Source of the DNA: a bacterium
Lineage (GTDB): Bacteria > Armatimonadota > Fimbriimonadia > Fimbriimonadales > Fimbriimonadaceae
NCBI GenBank assembly: GCA_027483535.1
Contig: JAIXUN010000002.1
Coordinates: 434,001 to 498,000, forward strand
DNA: 64,000 nucleotides
Direction of reading: 5' to 3'
The notes under the pieces are model-generated. The model was given only the letters and a program-made list of their open reading frames with translations. It was not told where the DNA came from and did not search any database. Position 1 is the first letter of the stretch; every line of letters starts with the position of its first letter. Position numbers and translations under genes: made by a program. Of the stretch, positions 16,524-25,713 are shown in pieces.

Positions 16524-16886
16524 ATGGAAAACCCAGCTCCCCGACCAACCTACACGCCTAAAACCGCCGCCGATGGCGTGATCGAGGCGCTTCAGATTTT
16601 GGAGGGTCGGTGGAAGATGACGATCCTCTTCCACTTGTTCGACAAAGGAACGCTGCGGTTTTCGGAACTCTCACGCGCCATTCCGGATGTGTCGGAGAAG
16701 ATGCTCATCCAGCAGCTCAAGAAGTTGGAGCAAGACGGGATTGTCGCGAGAGTGGTCTATCCGCAGGTGCCGCCAAAGGTCGAATACTCGCTCACGCCCG
16801 TGGGTCAAGCGTTGTGCCCGGCGTTGGACGCCCTGCTTTTTTGGGCGGAGCAATGGAAGCAAGTTTTAGTGGAATCAAACAGTTGA
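16524..16886 (+). CDS. HxlR-family transcriptional regulator
   Basis: A 120-residue winged-helix regulator. The HxlR core is clear: L-E-G-R-W-K-M-T-I-L-F-H-L, L-R-F-S-E-L-S-R-A-I-P and M-L-I-Q-Q-L-K-K-L-E, then the wing Y-S-L-T-P-V-G. No N-terminal cysteine sensor like that of some relatives is seen. A TATACT box lies ~35 nt upstream of the ATG, so this gene has a leader. It is divergent from the SnoaL-like gene, its likely target, and co-directional with the MerR gene 37 nt downstream. Confidence 0.92.
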   Translation: MENPAPRPTYTPKTAADGVIEALQILEGRWKMTILFHLFDKGTLRFSELSRAIPDVSEKMLIQQLKKLEQDGIVARVVYPQVPPKVEYSLTPVGQALCPALDALLFWAEQWKQVLVESNS

Positions 16887-16923
16887 CTCTCATGCAGGTG
16901 GAGAGTCGTAAAGTCAGGCCCTG

Positions 16924-17736
16924 ATGATTCGGATCGGTGAGTTTGCGCAAAGAACGGGTGTGTCGGTAGCGGCCTTGCGGCACTACGCGGCGCTCGGTTT
17001 GCTTGAACCATCTTATGTTTGCAAAGAGTCGAACTATCGATTCTATGAGGCCGATCAGGTTGCGGAACTCCATCGGATTTTGCACCTAAAGAGCCTCGGG
17101 TTCAGCCTCGTAGAGATCGGTGAGATGATTCATCATCCGCCCTCTACCGAAGAAATGTCTCGCAAGCTTGAAGCAAGGCGCCGGGCCTGTGAAGCGCGAG
17201 TCCAGGTCGAAAGGCAGAAACTCAAGCAGCTAGAACTCCAGATCTTAATCGTCAAGGGCTTACAGAAAATGACCACTAACGATGTGAAAACCCTGCTCAT
17301 CCCCGAAACAACCGTAGCGGCAATTCCGCTTGTGCTCCCAACTAATGAGCAGGCCGAACAGCTTCTGGGAGAGACATTCAATCGTCTGTTCACGTCTCTG
17401 AAAGACCAGGGCATAGAACCCACCGGACCCTGTATGGCGATTTGGCACGACACACCGGAGGACGTGGTGGATGAATCGCTCGAGGTCGCAATCCCCGTCT
17501 CTCCGTCCGCCCAATCGGCGGGCGTCTTTGAAGTTGTTAACTTGCCCGAGCAACAAGTCGCAGCAATCACCCACACCGGACCCTTTGCCGAGTTCCAAAC
17601 CTGCCATATCTTGCTCAAAGAGTGGATGGCATTAAACGGCTATCGGCTCAGCGGCCCTTACCGAGAGATCTATCACTCGCCTTCCGGAGAGCACGCTACC
17701 ACCGAGGTCCAATATCCAATAGAGTCGATAAAGTAG
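16924..17736 (+). CDS. MerR-family regulator with GyrI-like effector domain
   Basis: A 270-residue BmrR-like regulator. Residues 1-70 form the MerR winged helix (I-G-E-F-A-Q-R-T-G-V-S, L-R-H-Y-A-A-L-G-L-L, then Y-R-F-Y). Residues ~75-120 are a coiled coil, and residues ~125-270 a GyrI-like drug-binding domain (A-I-T-H-T-G-P-F-A-E and G-P-Y-R-E-I-Y). Such proteins sense bulky aromatic or cationic compounds. A TAAAGT box is 9 nt before the ATG. No drug-efflux gene is adjacent, so the target lies elsewhere or is the HxlR/SnoaL group. Confidence 0.92.
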   Translation: MIRIGEFAQRTGVSVAALRHYAALGLLEPSYVCKESNYRFYEADQVAELHRILHLKSLGFSLVEIGEMIHHPPSTEEMSRKLEARRRACEARVQVERQKLKQLELQILIVKGLQKMTTNDVKTLLIPETTVAAIPLVLPTNEQAEQLLGETFNRLFTSLKDQGIEPTGPCMAIWHDTPEDVVDESLEVAIPVSPSAQSAGVFEVVNLPEQQVAAITHTGPFAEFQTCHILLKEWMALNGYRLSGPYREIYHSPSGEHATTEVQYPIESIK

Positions 17737-17751
17737 CTTAGCTAGCAAAAT

Positions 17752-17796
17752 AGAGGCGTCTTCTATTGAGGAAAGAATTTAATAAAAGGCGCCTCT
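17752..17796. terminator. Possible terminator between MerR and rsgA genes
   Basis: AGAGGCG pairs with CGCCTCT across a long A/T-rich loop, between convergent genes. Confidence 0.4.
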
Positions 17797-17802
17797 TCGG
17801 AA

Positions 17803-18849
17803 CTACATTTCCAATTCCTGCCTCAGACGAACATACGCGTCGTAACGACTTGCCGCCACCGCGCCCATGTCCACCGCCGACCGAACTCCACAACCTGGCT
17901 CGTGAGTGTGCGTGCAGTCGCCGAATCGACAGTCGAACTCCGCTAATTCCGGAAAAGCCGCCTCAAGATCAGAGGACGTCAGTCGATACATGCCAAAGCT
18001 GCGAATCCCCGGCGTGTCGATAAGAACCGTCCCATCCGGCAAGCAGTGCCTAGACGAGGTGGTAGTGGTGTGAGTGCCTCTGCCGTAGCCTTCACTCACC
18101 CCGCCCGTGTCTAAAGCCGCATCCGGCTTCAAGCGATTCACGATGGAAGATTTTCCAACGCCACTATGACCCACAAACGCGCAAACCTTGCCCACTAGGT
18201 GTTCGCGAAGTTGCTCGAAGCCTTCGTCTTTGGCGGCTGAACCAAGAAGAACCGTCACCCCGGCAGATCGGTACGCATCTAGGCAGTCTAGTTCGGCCGA
18301 ATCTTCAAGGAGGTCGAGCTTGTTCACAAACACGGCGGGCACAGCTCCGCCTTGCTCGATCGCAACTAGGTAACGATCGATCAGACGGGGGTGCAGCGGC
18401 GGAGAGCCGACCGAGACAACGATGACGACGATATCGACGTTGGCAACGATGATCTGCTCCAAACCCGTGTCGACGTTAGGTCGGGAGAGCTTGGTGCGCC
18501 GGGGAGCGACAGCCGCGACAACGTATTTTCCACCCAGAAGGGCGAGAGTGACTTCATCTCCGGCTACGGGAGATTGAGAGAGCACCTCTGCCCGGACCGT
18601 CCCGGTTAGGGTGTCGACCAATGCGCTTGGCCCCAGCACTCCAGAGACGATTCCGCTCTGATGATCCTGGCTCTGCTCAAGGCGTCTCTGATCGGCCCTA
18701 AGGACGCGGTCGACCCAGCTATCCAGCAGAGTCGCGGGAGATCCAGATCGCTTGCGAAGCTGATCGGCTCGCTCGATGAGTAACGAGAGTTGGGCGGGCT
18801 CAAGGTGAGAAAACCTAGCCTCGCATTGCCTGCTTATTTTTGGTTTCAA
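17803..18849 (-). CDS. rsgA: Ribosome small subunit-dependent GTPase A
   Basis: Circularly permuted GTPase that helps late maturation of the 30S ribosomal subunit. The 348-residue protein has an N-terminal OB fold, then GTPase motifs in permuted order: N-K-L-D (G4), the G1 P-loop G-H-S-G-V-G-K-S-S, a switch with T-T-T-S-S, and D-T-P-G (G3). The C-terminal zinc finger is intact (C-x-F-G-D-C-T-H-T-H-E-P-G-C). The start appears to be TTG at 18849 with no good ribosome-binding site. A 19-codon ORF with a strong ribosome-binding site lies ~75 nt upstream and could be a leader. Essentially housekeeping. Confidence 0.95.
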   Translation of the reverse strand: MKPKISRQCEARFSHLEPAQLSLLIERADQLRKRSGSPATLLDSWVDRVLRADQRRLEQSQDHQSGIVSGVLGPSALVDTLTGTVRAEVLSQSPVAGDEVTLALLGGKYVVAAVAPRRTKLSRPNVDTGLEQIIVANVDIVVIVVSVGSPPLHPRLIDRYLVAIEQGGAVPAVFVNKLDLLEDSAELDCLDAYRSAGVTVLLGSAAKDEGFEQLREHLVGKVCAFVGHSGVGKSSIVNRLKPDAALDTGGVSEGYGRGTHTTTTSSRHCLPDGTVLIDTPGIRSFGMYRLTSSDLEAAFPELAEFDCRFGDCTHTHEPGCGVRSAVDMGAVAASRYDAYVRLRQELEM

Positions 18850-18924
18850 TGGAATCTGTTTCGTAAAAGGGTCAGAACCGGCAAAGCCGGTCTCGGTGGA
18901 ATACCGCGACCCTGTGTCTCGAAA

Positions 18925-18984
18925 TCAGATGTTCTGCTGGAGAGGGGCCGCAAACAGGTTCATGCACACAATGGTAGTCATCAT
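18925..18984 (-). CDS. Possible 19-codon leader ORF upstream of rsgA
   Basis: GGAGG precedes ATG-ATG by about 9 nt; the frame runs 19 codons to TGA. A hairpin ACCGGC-TTT-GCCGGT lies between it and rsgA. The ribosome-binding site is among the strongest in the window, which drew attention. It may be a leader peptide or chance. The rest of 18850-19184 shows nothing recognisable. Confidence 0.25.
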   Translation of the reverse strand: MMTTIVCMNLFAAPLQQNI

Positions 18985-19184
18985 TTTCTTTGGCCTCCTA
19001 AATTAGTCTCGAGGGATCACCCCTCAACCGCAAGTATAACCCTTTGGTGAGATCTGCCAAGTGGCTGGGCTTAAGGTCCCTTCGAGTGCCTTCCAGCGGT
19101 CTCGCTTTCTCAGGTCTCAACAAGCGATTGTCGCCAATCTTTTGCTAATAGACACCGATCCATCGCCGTGATACAGTTTCCACC

Positions 19185-20069
19185 ATGCCTGTTGACCATT
19201 TAGGCGGCGAGTTGCCTTCCGGTAGAAGCTTTTTCGTGCCTGCACCCCCGCAAATCGGAGAGGTTCGAAGTCAGTTTTCAACACTCAAGGAAGGGGACTC
19301 CGGAACGGTTTCAAAAAATCATGTTCAAATGTCTGTGGGGTTTGCTTTAGTAGCCGTTTTCAGTGGTGTGGCCTATGTGTTTACAAAAAGCACTGCCGCC
19401 ATGGTCGTGGCAATGCTCTTCTTTGCCTTTGCGGTTTTACGAGCCCTTAACACCAAGCGATTTGAATGCAATTATGTTGGAGATCAGGGCTTTGCCCGAT
19501 TCCGAGTGGGCACTAAGGATGAGACGACTCATGGACTAGAGGGCGGAGTTTTTACCTTCAAAGAAGCCGAGCATCTTTACACCAACGTCATTGAGACCCA
19601 GGGTTTGTTGCCATTCTATGGTCAAAACGCCATGTATCAGTGGGTTCCGGGCGGCACGCTTAGGGCGCGCGTCAGCATTTTGACGGATCAATACGACCCG
19701 CGCGAAAAGCCGACGGCGGAGGATTTGATCTGCTTTCTTCGAGCGGCAGAGAGGTCTTGGACGGATTCCCTTTTCGAATCGGCGAAGGCTGCGATCCAAT
19801 CTGGAAACGTTGTCGAGTTTCCCTATCGGAAAGGAGGGAAGCTCACCCTTTCGGGCACGGACTTAACCATGCCCGGGTCGACAAAAGCGGTGTCGATTGC
19901 TGATATACATCGCGTGGTGCACACTGCCGGAGATGTGTTACTAGCCGATAGCTCCAACAACACCATTTGGAAGGGCGACAGTTTTCACTTTGCAAACCTG
20001 ATGCTTTTTGAAGAGCTACTCATTCAATTGCACGGTTTTTCTTCGAACGGCTCTGGTTTAGAGCGATAG
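19185..20069 (+). CDS. Membrane protein of unknown function
   Basis: A 294-residue protein, not recognised. After a ~45-residue cytoplasmic N-terminus come two closely spaced transmembrane helices (residues ~47-63 and ~66-83). The remaining ~200 residues are soluble and mixed alpha/beta, with two similar halves reminiscent of tandem PH-like domains. A TACAGT box at 19172-19177, 7 nt before the ATG and without a ribosome-binding site, supports a leaderless start. It stands alone, with a terminator after it. Confidence 0.75.
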   Translation: MPVDHLGGELPSGRSFFVPAPPQIGEVRSQFSTLKEGDSGTVSKNHVQMSVGFALVAVFSGVAYVFTKSTAAMVVAMLFFAFAVLRALNTKRFECNYVGDQGFARFRVGTKDETTHGLEGGVFTFKEAEHLYTNVIETQGLLPFYGQNAMYQWVPGGTLRARVSILTDQYDPREKPTAEDLICFLRAAERSWTDSLFESAKAAIQSGNVVEFPYRKGGKLTLSGTDLTMPGSTKAVSIADIHRVVHTAGDVLLADSSNNTIWKGDSFHFANLMLFEELLIQLHGFSSNGSGLER

Positions 20070-20130
20070 TTTCTCGCTTCAATATGATCGCAGTAATCCG
20101 AGCGATCCAACCGCAGAATGGGAGATGGTT

Positions 20131-20182
20131 TTCTCCTCCTAGTCCTTTGGCTTTAATCGCTTAAGGATGATTAGGAGGAGAA
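20131..20182. terminator. Bidirectional terminator
   Basis: CTCCTCCTA...TCCTT pairs with AAGGA...TAGGAGGAG, followed by a T-rich stretch, between convergent genes. Confidence 0.7.
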
Positions 20183-20196
20183 TAGATTTTGAATTA

Positions 20197-20832
20197 CTAG
20201 GCTCGGCGGCGGCGAATCAGGGCAAGGGCCCCAACTCCAAGAGCGAGCATCGTTGCGGGTTCGGGTACCAGCGTCACATTGTCCAGCTTGGTATCGTCCG
20301 CCCCGTTGGCAATGTCGGAGGAGACACCGATTCGCGTAAGGTTGCTGAGAACGCTACTGATGTCGGATAGGGTTGCCGCTCGCCGAGAGGAGCCGTTCCC
20401 GTACTTCCAGCCGGTTGCGTCGGTCAGCGAGTAAGTGTAATTCACGAAGTTAGGCGATCCCGCCGGTGCTTCCTCTCGATAGATGGCCTCGGTGCCGTTG
20501 GTAAGAACCAGTTGAGGGAAAAGGTCTCCGGAAAACGCGGTGCCGAAATCGAAGCTTATCTCCGTAGCCGACGAGAAGTTCCCAGTCAGAACTGGGCTCA
20601 GGTGAAATGCCCAACCCGCGAAGTCGTTGCCCGTAAGGTAGCCACCCGAATTCCACGTTGCCGGACCGAGATCCGTGAGCGCAAGGCTAGAAGAGTTGAA
20701 GTCAGCCTGTCGCCAGCCCTGGTTGTCGCTGTCGAAGGTGTAGTCGAGGAGTTGGGCGTTCGCGACCACCGCCATGGTGAGAGCGAACGATATGCCGACA
20801 GCCTTTGCACTCAAAGAAAAGTTAAGTTTCAC
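20197..20832 (-). CDS. PEP-CTERM protein
   Basis: About 211 residues from GTG 20832; a TATAAC box ends 6 nt before it, so the longer TTG start at 20850 is unlikely. Signal peptide ends near V-V-A-N-A-Q. The body is a beta-rich jelly-roll-like domain (F-D-S-D-N-Q-G-W and F-D-F-G-T-A-F-S-G), common in carbohydrate-binding surface proteins. The tail is V-P-E-P-A-T-M-L-A-L-G, a hydrophobic helix and R-R-R-R-A, the exosortase sorting signal. The ligand is unknown. Confidence 0.85.
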   Translation of the reverse strand: MKLNFSLSAKAVGISFALTMAVVANAQLLDYTFDSDNQGWRQADFNSSSLALTDLGPATWNSGGYLTGNDFAGWAFHLSPVLTGNFSSATEISFDFGTAFSGDLFPQLVLTNGTEAIYREEAPAGSPNFVNYTYSLTDATGWKYGNGSSRRAATLSDISSVLSNLTRIGVSSDIANGADDTKLDNVTLVPEPATMLALGVGALALIRRRRA

Positions 20833-20865
20833 AATGTAGTTATATAGCAAAAGACGCTGAGCCGG

Positions 20866-22419
20866 TTACTTCTGGTAGACAACTTCGTCTAGGAGCTGAC
20901 CCCACTCATCGATTTGGCGAAGTTTTAGCTTGCGACCGTCAACTTCAAACACGGTCAAAGAGTGCCGATCGCTGACCATGACGTCCACATAGTCGACATT
21001 GTTGTCTTCCGGACGAAGCCGAGCCGCAGCGGAGTCGTTCATCTCTGGATCGTAAAGGATGTGTCCCCCTGCACCCGTCACGATATGGACAACACCGTCG
21101 GCCTTGGTCTTCGACTTCCCGTCAAAATTGCGATCGACCGTGAATTCGCCCGGAACAAGGCGATCGCTCGTTCCGGTTACCTTGGCCCGTGACTCATCGG
21201 TCGGTTTGAACTTGATTGGTCGCGTCCGCTGATAGTTGTGCTCGTGACCATTGAGAACAAAATCGACCCCGTTGCGCTCAAAAATGGGGGCGAGAACCCG
21301 CATATGCTGTTGCCGATAGTGCTCTTTGCCCACGTTGAAAGCAGGGTGGTGATAAACCACAAACTTCCAAATGGAGTCGGACCCCTTGAGCTCTCTCTCG
21401 ATCCATGCCTGTAGGGCAGAATCGGTCGGATCAACGTAAGTGTTGGAATCGATGCAAAGGAAGAAGGCGTCGCCGTACTCGAAGGAGTAGTTCGCCATTC
21501 TTGGGAACTTCGTCCCGACGACGATGGCAAACGCGTCGATTCTCTCCTGAGCACCCTTCAGAGGCGTCGGGTTGTTGAGTCGCGTGGGACCGTTGAGCGG
21601 TAAGTGCAGGTTGGTGAAGTAGCCGAGCACGTCGTGGTGCTCGTCAAAGTCCACCACGGGTTTTCCGCTCGCGTCTCGACCATTGATGTCGTGATTGGCC
21701 ATGACGGTGTACAACGGAACCGCTCGCATAAGCGGCGCACCTAATCGGGGACCCGCTTCGTCGGCGTTGTAGACGGGGAAGAAAAGTCGGGCGTACTCGT
21801 TTTCTAGACCATCGGCATAAACCAAATCGCCCGTGTTCATCACAAAGTCTGGCTTCGCCTTGAACGCTTGGAACGCGATCGCACGGTCGCTGATATCCCC
21901 GTTTGAGTTATCGCCAAAAGCCACAAAGCGCGTCTTGACGCCCTTCGGTTTCCGTGTGGTGAAGAACCCCTCCACCACTCGCTCACCCTCCATTTCGACG
22001 CGATACTTGTAGCGTCGATTGAGCTTGAGGCCGTCAAGCGTGGCGAAATAGTTGATCCGCTTGTCTTTTTCGCGTCGGTAGCCGACCGTTCGGAGGTGGC
22101 TAACAATGGTGGCGACCTCTGAGAAATCGTTCTCACCGTAGCTCAGCGTGAAGTTCATCGGCACGGCATCGGTCTGCCATGCAATGGTGATCTCTTCCTG
22201 ATTCTCGACCAACTTGCTTGAAGCTCCCGGCTGCAAATAGGGGAGAGCGGTGAAGACAGGGAAGAGTTTCGCCGGGCCGGCGAGCGGTTCTACAGAGGTC
22301 GCCATCGGAGTCGAGGGCATGCTGCCCGCCGCGAGCGCTAGCTCTTGCAAAGAGGCCAGGAAAGTGATTCCTCCGGCCGCTTGCAGCATCTGTCTTCTGG
22401 ATAGTTTCGTCTCGGGCAT
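20866..22419 (-). CDS. Exported metallophosphoesterase, purple acid phosphatase-like
   Basis: A 517-residue phosphoesterase with a Tat signal (S-R-R-Q-M-L-Q-A-A-G), so it is folded in the cytoplasm and exported. An N-terminal fibronectin-like domain (~70-160) precedes the catalytic domain. Two-metal motifs are F-G-D-N, T-G-D-L-V-Y, A-N-H-D (for the usual G-N-H-D), V-Y-H-H-P and G-H-E-H-N-Y. Likely releases phosphate from organic phosphates in the envelope. A good ribosome-binding site (AAGGA) precedes the ATG. The PEP-CTERM gene follows within ~35 nt on the same strand and may be co-transcribed. Confidence 0.9.
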   Translation of the reverse strand: MPETKLSRRQMLQAAGGITFLASLQELALAAGSMPSTPMATSVEPLAGPAKLFPVFTALPYLQPGASSKLVENQEEITIAWQTDAVPMNFTLSYGENDFSEVATIVSHLRTVGYRREKDKRINYFATLDGLKLNRRYKYRVEMEGERVVEGFFTTRKPKGVKTRFVAFGDNSNGDISDRAIAFQAFKAKPDFVMNTGDLVYADGLENEYARLFFPVYNADEAGPRLGAPLMRAVPLYTVMANHDINGRDASGKPVVDFDEHHDVLGYFTNLHLPLNGPTRLNNPTPLKGAQERIDAFAIVVGTKFPRMANYSFEYGDAFFLCIDSNTYVDPTDSALQAWIERELKGSDSIWKFVVYHHPAFNVGKEHYRQQHMRVLAPIFERNGVDFVLNGHEHNYQRTRPIKFKPTDESRAKVTGTSDRLVPGEFTVDRNFDGKSKTKADGVVHIVTGAGGHILYDPEMNDSAAARLRPEDNNVDYVDVMVSDRHSLTVFEVDGRKLKLRQIDEWGQLLDEVVYQK

Positions 22420-22596
22420 GCGTTCCTTGGGGGAGGGTGGACCTATCCCACCCTGAGGGTTAGGTTGTGAGACGAACGTTAGGACCCTGTTAAAAACGCG
22501 GCCTCATTCGCTAAAAAATTGCAATCCATCAAGCAGATCCCCTGCCCACTTTTGGAGGACGGGGGGACGCAATGAGACCCTTTGAGAACCCTGTAC

Positions 22597-23643
22597 CTAC
22601 GCCTTCAAACCGGCGAGGTCGATCACAAACCGATACCGAACGTCGCTCTTCAACATCCGCTCGTAAGCCTCGTTGATCTGCTCCATCTGAATGATTTCAA
22701 TGTCGCAGACAATGCCGTGCTCGGCGCAGAAATCGAGCATCTCTTGGGTTTCCCGAATCCCGCCGATGAGCGAACCGCTCAACGACCTTCTTTTTAGAAC
22801 CAAGGAAAAGGCGGAAACAGGAGTTGGATCTGGAATGCCAACCACCACCATCTGACCATCGAGCTTTAGCAGGCCAAGGTACGCGTTTAGATCGTGTGGC
22901 GCCGAAACCGTATCGAGCAAGAAGTCGAACTGGGAAGCGTGAGTCTCGAAAACCGATCCGTCGCCCGTAGCAAGATAATCATCTGCGCCTAATCGAAGCG
23001 CGTCTTCGCGCTTGCGTTCGCTCTGACTAAGTACCGTCACATGCGCGCCCATCGCCTTTGCGAACTTCACCCCCATGTGGCCAAGTCCGCCAAGACCAAC
23101 AATGCCAACCTTCATTCCGGGCTTCACCCCAAAGTGTCGAAGCGGCGAATAGGTCGTGATCCCCGCGCAGAGGAGCGGAGCGGTCGCATCCATCGGCAGG
23201 GCATCCGGAATCCGAACCACGAAATCCTGGGTGACGGTGATCTGAGTCGAATAGCCGCCGTAGCTAACCGATCCATCCTTCTCCTTGCCGTTATAGGTAA
23301 AGGTGGAACCCGAATCGCAGTACTGCTCCTCACCGGCAAGGCACGACGGGCAGGTGCGGCAAGAGTCGACCATGCAACCCACGCCCACTCGATCGCCTTC
23401 CTTCCACTTGGAAACCCCCGACCCAACTCGCGTGATTCGGCCTACAATTTCGTGTCCGGGGACCATGGGGTAGATAGAGAATCCCCACTCGTTCCGTGCG
23501 AAGTGGAGGTCCGAGTGGCAAACGCCGCAAAAGTCGATTTCGATCAAGACCTCGCCTTCGCCCGGCTCGCGCCGTTCCAACGACCAAGGCTCGAGCGGTT
23601 GTGTCGGAGAGTGGATCGCGTAGGCGGGTGTGGTTAAAGACAT
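22597..23643 (-). CDS. Zinc NAD(P)-dependent alcohol dehydrogenase (CAD/YahK-like)
   Basis: A 348-residue medium-chain dehydrogenase that reduces aldehydes or oxidises alcohols. The catalytic zinc site is C-G-V-C-H-S-D-L-H plus G-H-E; the structural zinc site has four cysteines in C-R-T-C-P-S-C-L-A-G-E-E-Q-Y-C. The Rossmann motif is G-L-G-G-L-G-H-M-G. Overall it resembles cinnamyl-alcohol dehydrogenase/YahK-type NADPH aldehyde reductases. A strong ribosome-binding site (AAGGAG) precedes the ATG. It stands as a single gene; the physiological substrate cannot be told. Confidence 0.92.
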   Translation of the reverse strand: MSLTTPAYAIHSPTQPLEPWSLERREPGEGEVLIEIDFCGVCHSDLHFARNEWGFSIYPMVPGHEIVGRITRVGSGVSKWKEGDRVGVGCMVDSCRTCPSCLAGEEQYCDSGSTFTYNGKEKDGSVSYGGYSTQITVTQDFVVRIPDALPMDATAPLLCAGITTYSPLRHFGVKPGMKVGIVGLGGLGHMGVKFAKAMGAHVTVLSQSERKREDALRLGADDYLATGDGSVFETHASQFDFLLDTVSAPHDLNAYLGLLKLDGQMVVVGIPDPTPVSAFSLVLKRRSLSGSLIGGIRETQEMLDFCAEHGIVCDIEIIQMEQINEAYERMLKSDVRYRFVIDLAGLKA

Positions 23644-23804
23644 CTCTCCTTGAGTCTATAGGTTTCGATAGGGTGCAACGACCGTCGGCTCCGCTTTAGA
23701 GAAGCAACTTAACACCGGTGAATCGAAGTTGATAAAATCTCCCGAAAAACTCGGCCGCGACAAGGCAGATTCCGACCACAAGAAGCTGCCGGCCGCCAAT
23801 TGTT

Positions 23805-24953
23805 TCAGCGATGACCGGGCGAACCGAAGTCGAATCCAAGCTTTCTGAGTGGGCTGTCTGGAGCAAAATTCAGGCGACCTTCTCCATCGATGGTAACCAT
23901 CGGGTCAACGCCATAAACTCCACCCTTCTCGGCGGTTGGCAAGAACGGTTTGCTCTTTTTGACATCGTCTGAGCAGAACCAGTAGTTACGGTCGAACTGA
24001 AAGGTCCCAGGGTCCGTCTGATCGCCAACATTGACTCCACCGGACGCCCACGAATTCTCAAACACAACCACGTTCTCCGCAAACACACCGTTCCGACACT
24101 TTACAAAGCCCGGTTCGCGAGTCTCTTGCAGAATTCGAATCGCCCAGCGTTCCGGATTGTAGATAAGGTTCTTCCGAACCAAGGCCCTGTCCACTCCCAC
24201 AAAAGCAACGGCGGCGACCCCACCCGCAAAGGTGCAACCTTCAACGAGCAGGTCGGAAGCTTCGGCTCTTGATCCGCTTGGGATAGCTGAAAGCGGTGGT
24301 CGGAAGAACTGCAGGCCTGTGCTTCCTCCAAGATTGACACCTCTTTGACCGGCGTAGGCGAAAGCACTTTTTCGGATGGCGATGCGTCCCGTGCCGCCCT
24401 TCATCTGCACCCCGGTATCGCCACCAGACCGGAACAGACACCCTTCGATGAGTCCATCATGGCAGCCCACCATGTCCACCGCCGAGCCTCCCCAACGTTC
24501 CACGGTGCAGTTCACGACCTGAAAATCGTTAAGTCCAGACAACTTGATCCCATCGTTGTTGCCCTTTGGTGTGTCGGTAACGGTGATGTTCTCCAGACGA
24601 ACGTGGTGAGCGGGAGTGGTGAGATTGCCTCCGTCATCTACATTCAGACCGTTGGCGCTCACTCGCGCAATCTCGATGTCTTTAAGGACGAGGTGGGAGA
24701 CTTTGCTGAGATGAACTCCCGAGCCACCGATTAATCGCGGCGGGTTCTTAGGGTCCTTGGCGCAAATCGTGATCGGTTTGCCTTTCGCGCCGTGGATGTC
24801 TTCAAGCCAAAGGCCGCCGTTGTACTCGCCGGGAGCGATGGCGATGGTTGTCCCGGGTTTGGCGGCGCGGGCAAGTTGCCTAATCTCGGCGAGGTTGGTA
24901 GCAACCTGCCCTGCCGTGACAAGGCTCAGTAAACCGATGACAAGGCAACTCAC
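23805..24953 (-). CDS. Exported right-handed beta-helix protein
   Basis: A 382-residue protein with an N-terminal signal peptide and repeated parallel beta-helix coils (S-H-L-V-L-K-D-I-E-I, H-V-R-L-E-N-I-T-V and D-L-L-V-E-G-C-T-F). The opening A-I-A-P-G-E-Y-N-G followed by K-P-I-T-I resembles PL6/chondroitinase-B-like lyases and other polysaccharide-active helices. Catalytic residues cannot be assigned with confidence, so it may be a lyase, an epimerase or a binding protein. Start GTG at 24953 has TAAGAT (24960-24965) 6 nt upstream. A PEP-CTERM gene lies just upstream on the same strand. Confidence 0.85.
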   Translation of the reverse strand: MSCLVIGLLSLVTAGQVATNLAEIRQLARAAKPGTTIAIAPGEYNGGLWLEDIHGAKGKPITICAKDPKNPPRLIGGSGVHLSKVSHLVLKDIEIARVSANGLNVDDGGNLTTPAHHVRLENITVTDTPKGNNDGIKLSGLNDFQVVNCTVERWGGSAVDMVGCHDGLIEGCLFRSGGDTGVQMKGGTGRIAIRKSAFAYAGQRGVNLGGSTGLQFFRPPLSAIPSGSRAEASDLLVEGCTFAGGVAAVAFVGVDRALVRKNLIYNPERWAIRILQETREPGFVKCRNGVFAENVVVFENSWASGGVNVGDQTDPGTFQFDRNYWFCSDDVKKSKPFLPTAEKGGVYGVDPMVTIDGEGRLNFAPDSPLRKLGFDFGSPGHR

Positions 24954-24978
24954 CCCAATATCTTAAGCCAGGTCAAGC

Positions 24979-25584
24979 CTAGTTGGTCTTTGGTTGCACT
25001 CTTTCTCGCCGGCGTCGAAGGGCGAGCAGACCCACGCCGAGCGCGGCGAAGGTCGCGGGTTCGGGGACGGTGCTGTAGGTGAAACTGCCGCGAAGCGCCC
25101 GGGAATCTCCCTCTGAATGCTGCTCAAAGGTCATATGAAGGCGTTCCAGGGTCCAACTGTCTGTTCCCGTGTTTTGGTAGGCGATGTCCAAAATTTCAAA
25201 CCTGCCGGTCAGAGTGTTGCTTCCTCGATGCTGCCATGACACGTCTATCCCTGGCTTGCCCAGACTTGTGAACGGAGCCCTCTCGGCGTCTTCGTACACG
25301 CCCACAGAGAGAGACCTTCCCATTCTGTGCGTGCTCAATTGAAAAAGCAGGAAATCCGTCGTAGAAACGGTGCTCACACCGACGAACGTAAAGTAATCCG
25401 GACCAGAACTCCCCCGCTTGGTGAGTTGAGAACTGAACGTTGGGCTGTCTACGGTGTACAACACATCGCCCGACTCACCCTGTCCGATCCACTCTCCTTG
25501 ATCACTCGTAAACTGAAACCGTGCCAACTGTGCGTTCGCCGATCCCGCAATCAGCACTATCAGAACATTCCCAAGTAACTTCAC
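24979..25584 (-). CDS. PEP-CTERM protein
   Basis: About 201 residues from GTG 25584, which is preceded at 6 nt by a perfect TATAAT box; the longer frame to 25626 would put that promoter inside the coding region. Signal peptide V-K-L-L-G-N-V-L-I-V-L-I-A. The middle is beta-rich and unrecognised. The tail is V-P-E-P-A-T-F-A-A-L-G, a hydrophobic stretch, then R-R-R-R-E-R. The beta-helix gene follows 25 nt downstream on the same strand but has its own -10 box. Confidence 0.85.
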   Translation of the reverse strand: MKLLGNVLIVLIAGSANAQLARFQFTSDQGEWIGQGESGDVLYTVDSPTFSSQLTKRGSSGPDYFTFVGVSTVSTTDFLLFQLSTHRMGRSLSVGVYEDAERAPFTSLGKPGIDVSWQHRGSNTLTGRFEILDIAYQNTGTDSWTLERLHMTFEQHSEGDSRALRGSFTYSTVPEPATFAALGVGLLALRRRRERVQPKTN

Positions 25585-25590
25585 GTCGGA

Positions 25591-25596
25591 ATTATA
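25591..25596 (-). promoter_or_regulatory. -10 box (TATAAT) for leaderless PEP-CTERM gene
   Basis: Perfect TATAAT on the minus strand, 6 nt before the GTG at 25584; TTACTT lies 17 nt further upstream as a weak -35. Confidence 0.6.
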
Positions 25597-25713
25597 AAGT
25601 GTTGGGTAATCGAAAGTAAGGTGCAAGACAACTGCAAATCGAAAAATTGTGCATTTCTTGACCAGGAGGACGACAACAGGCGTTGTGAATCATCTCCTTA
25701 GAGAGGTAGGTCA

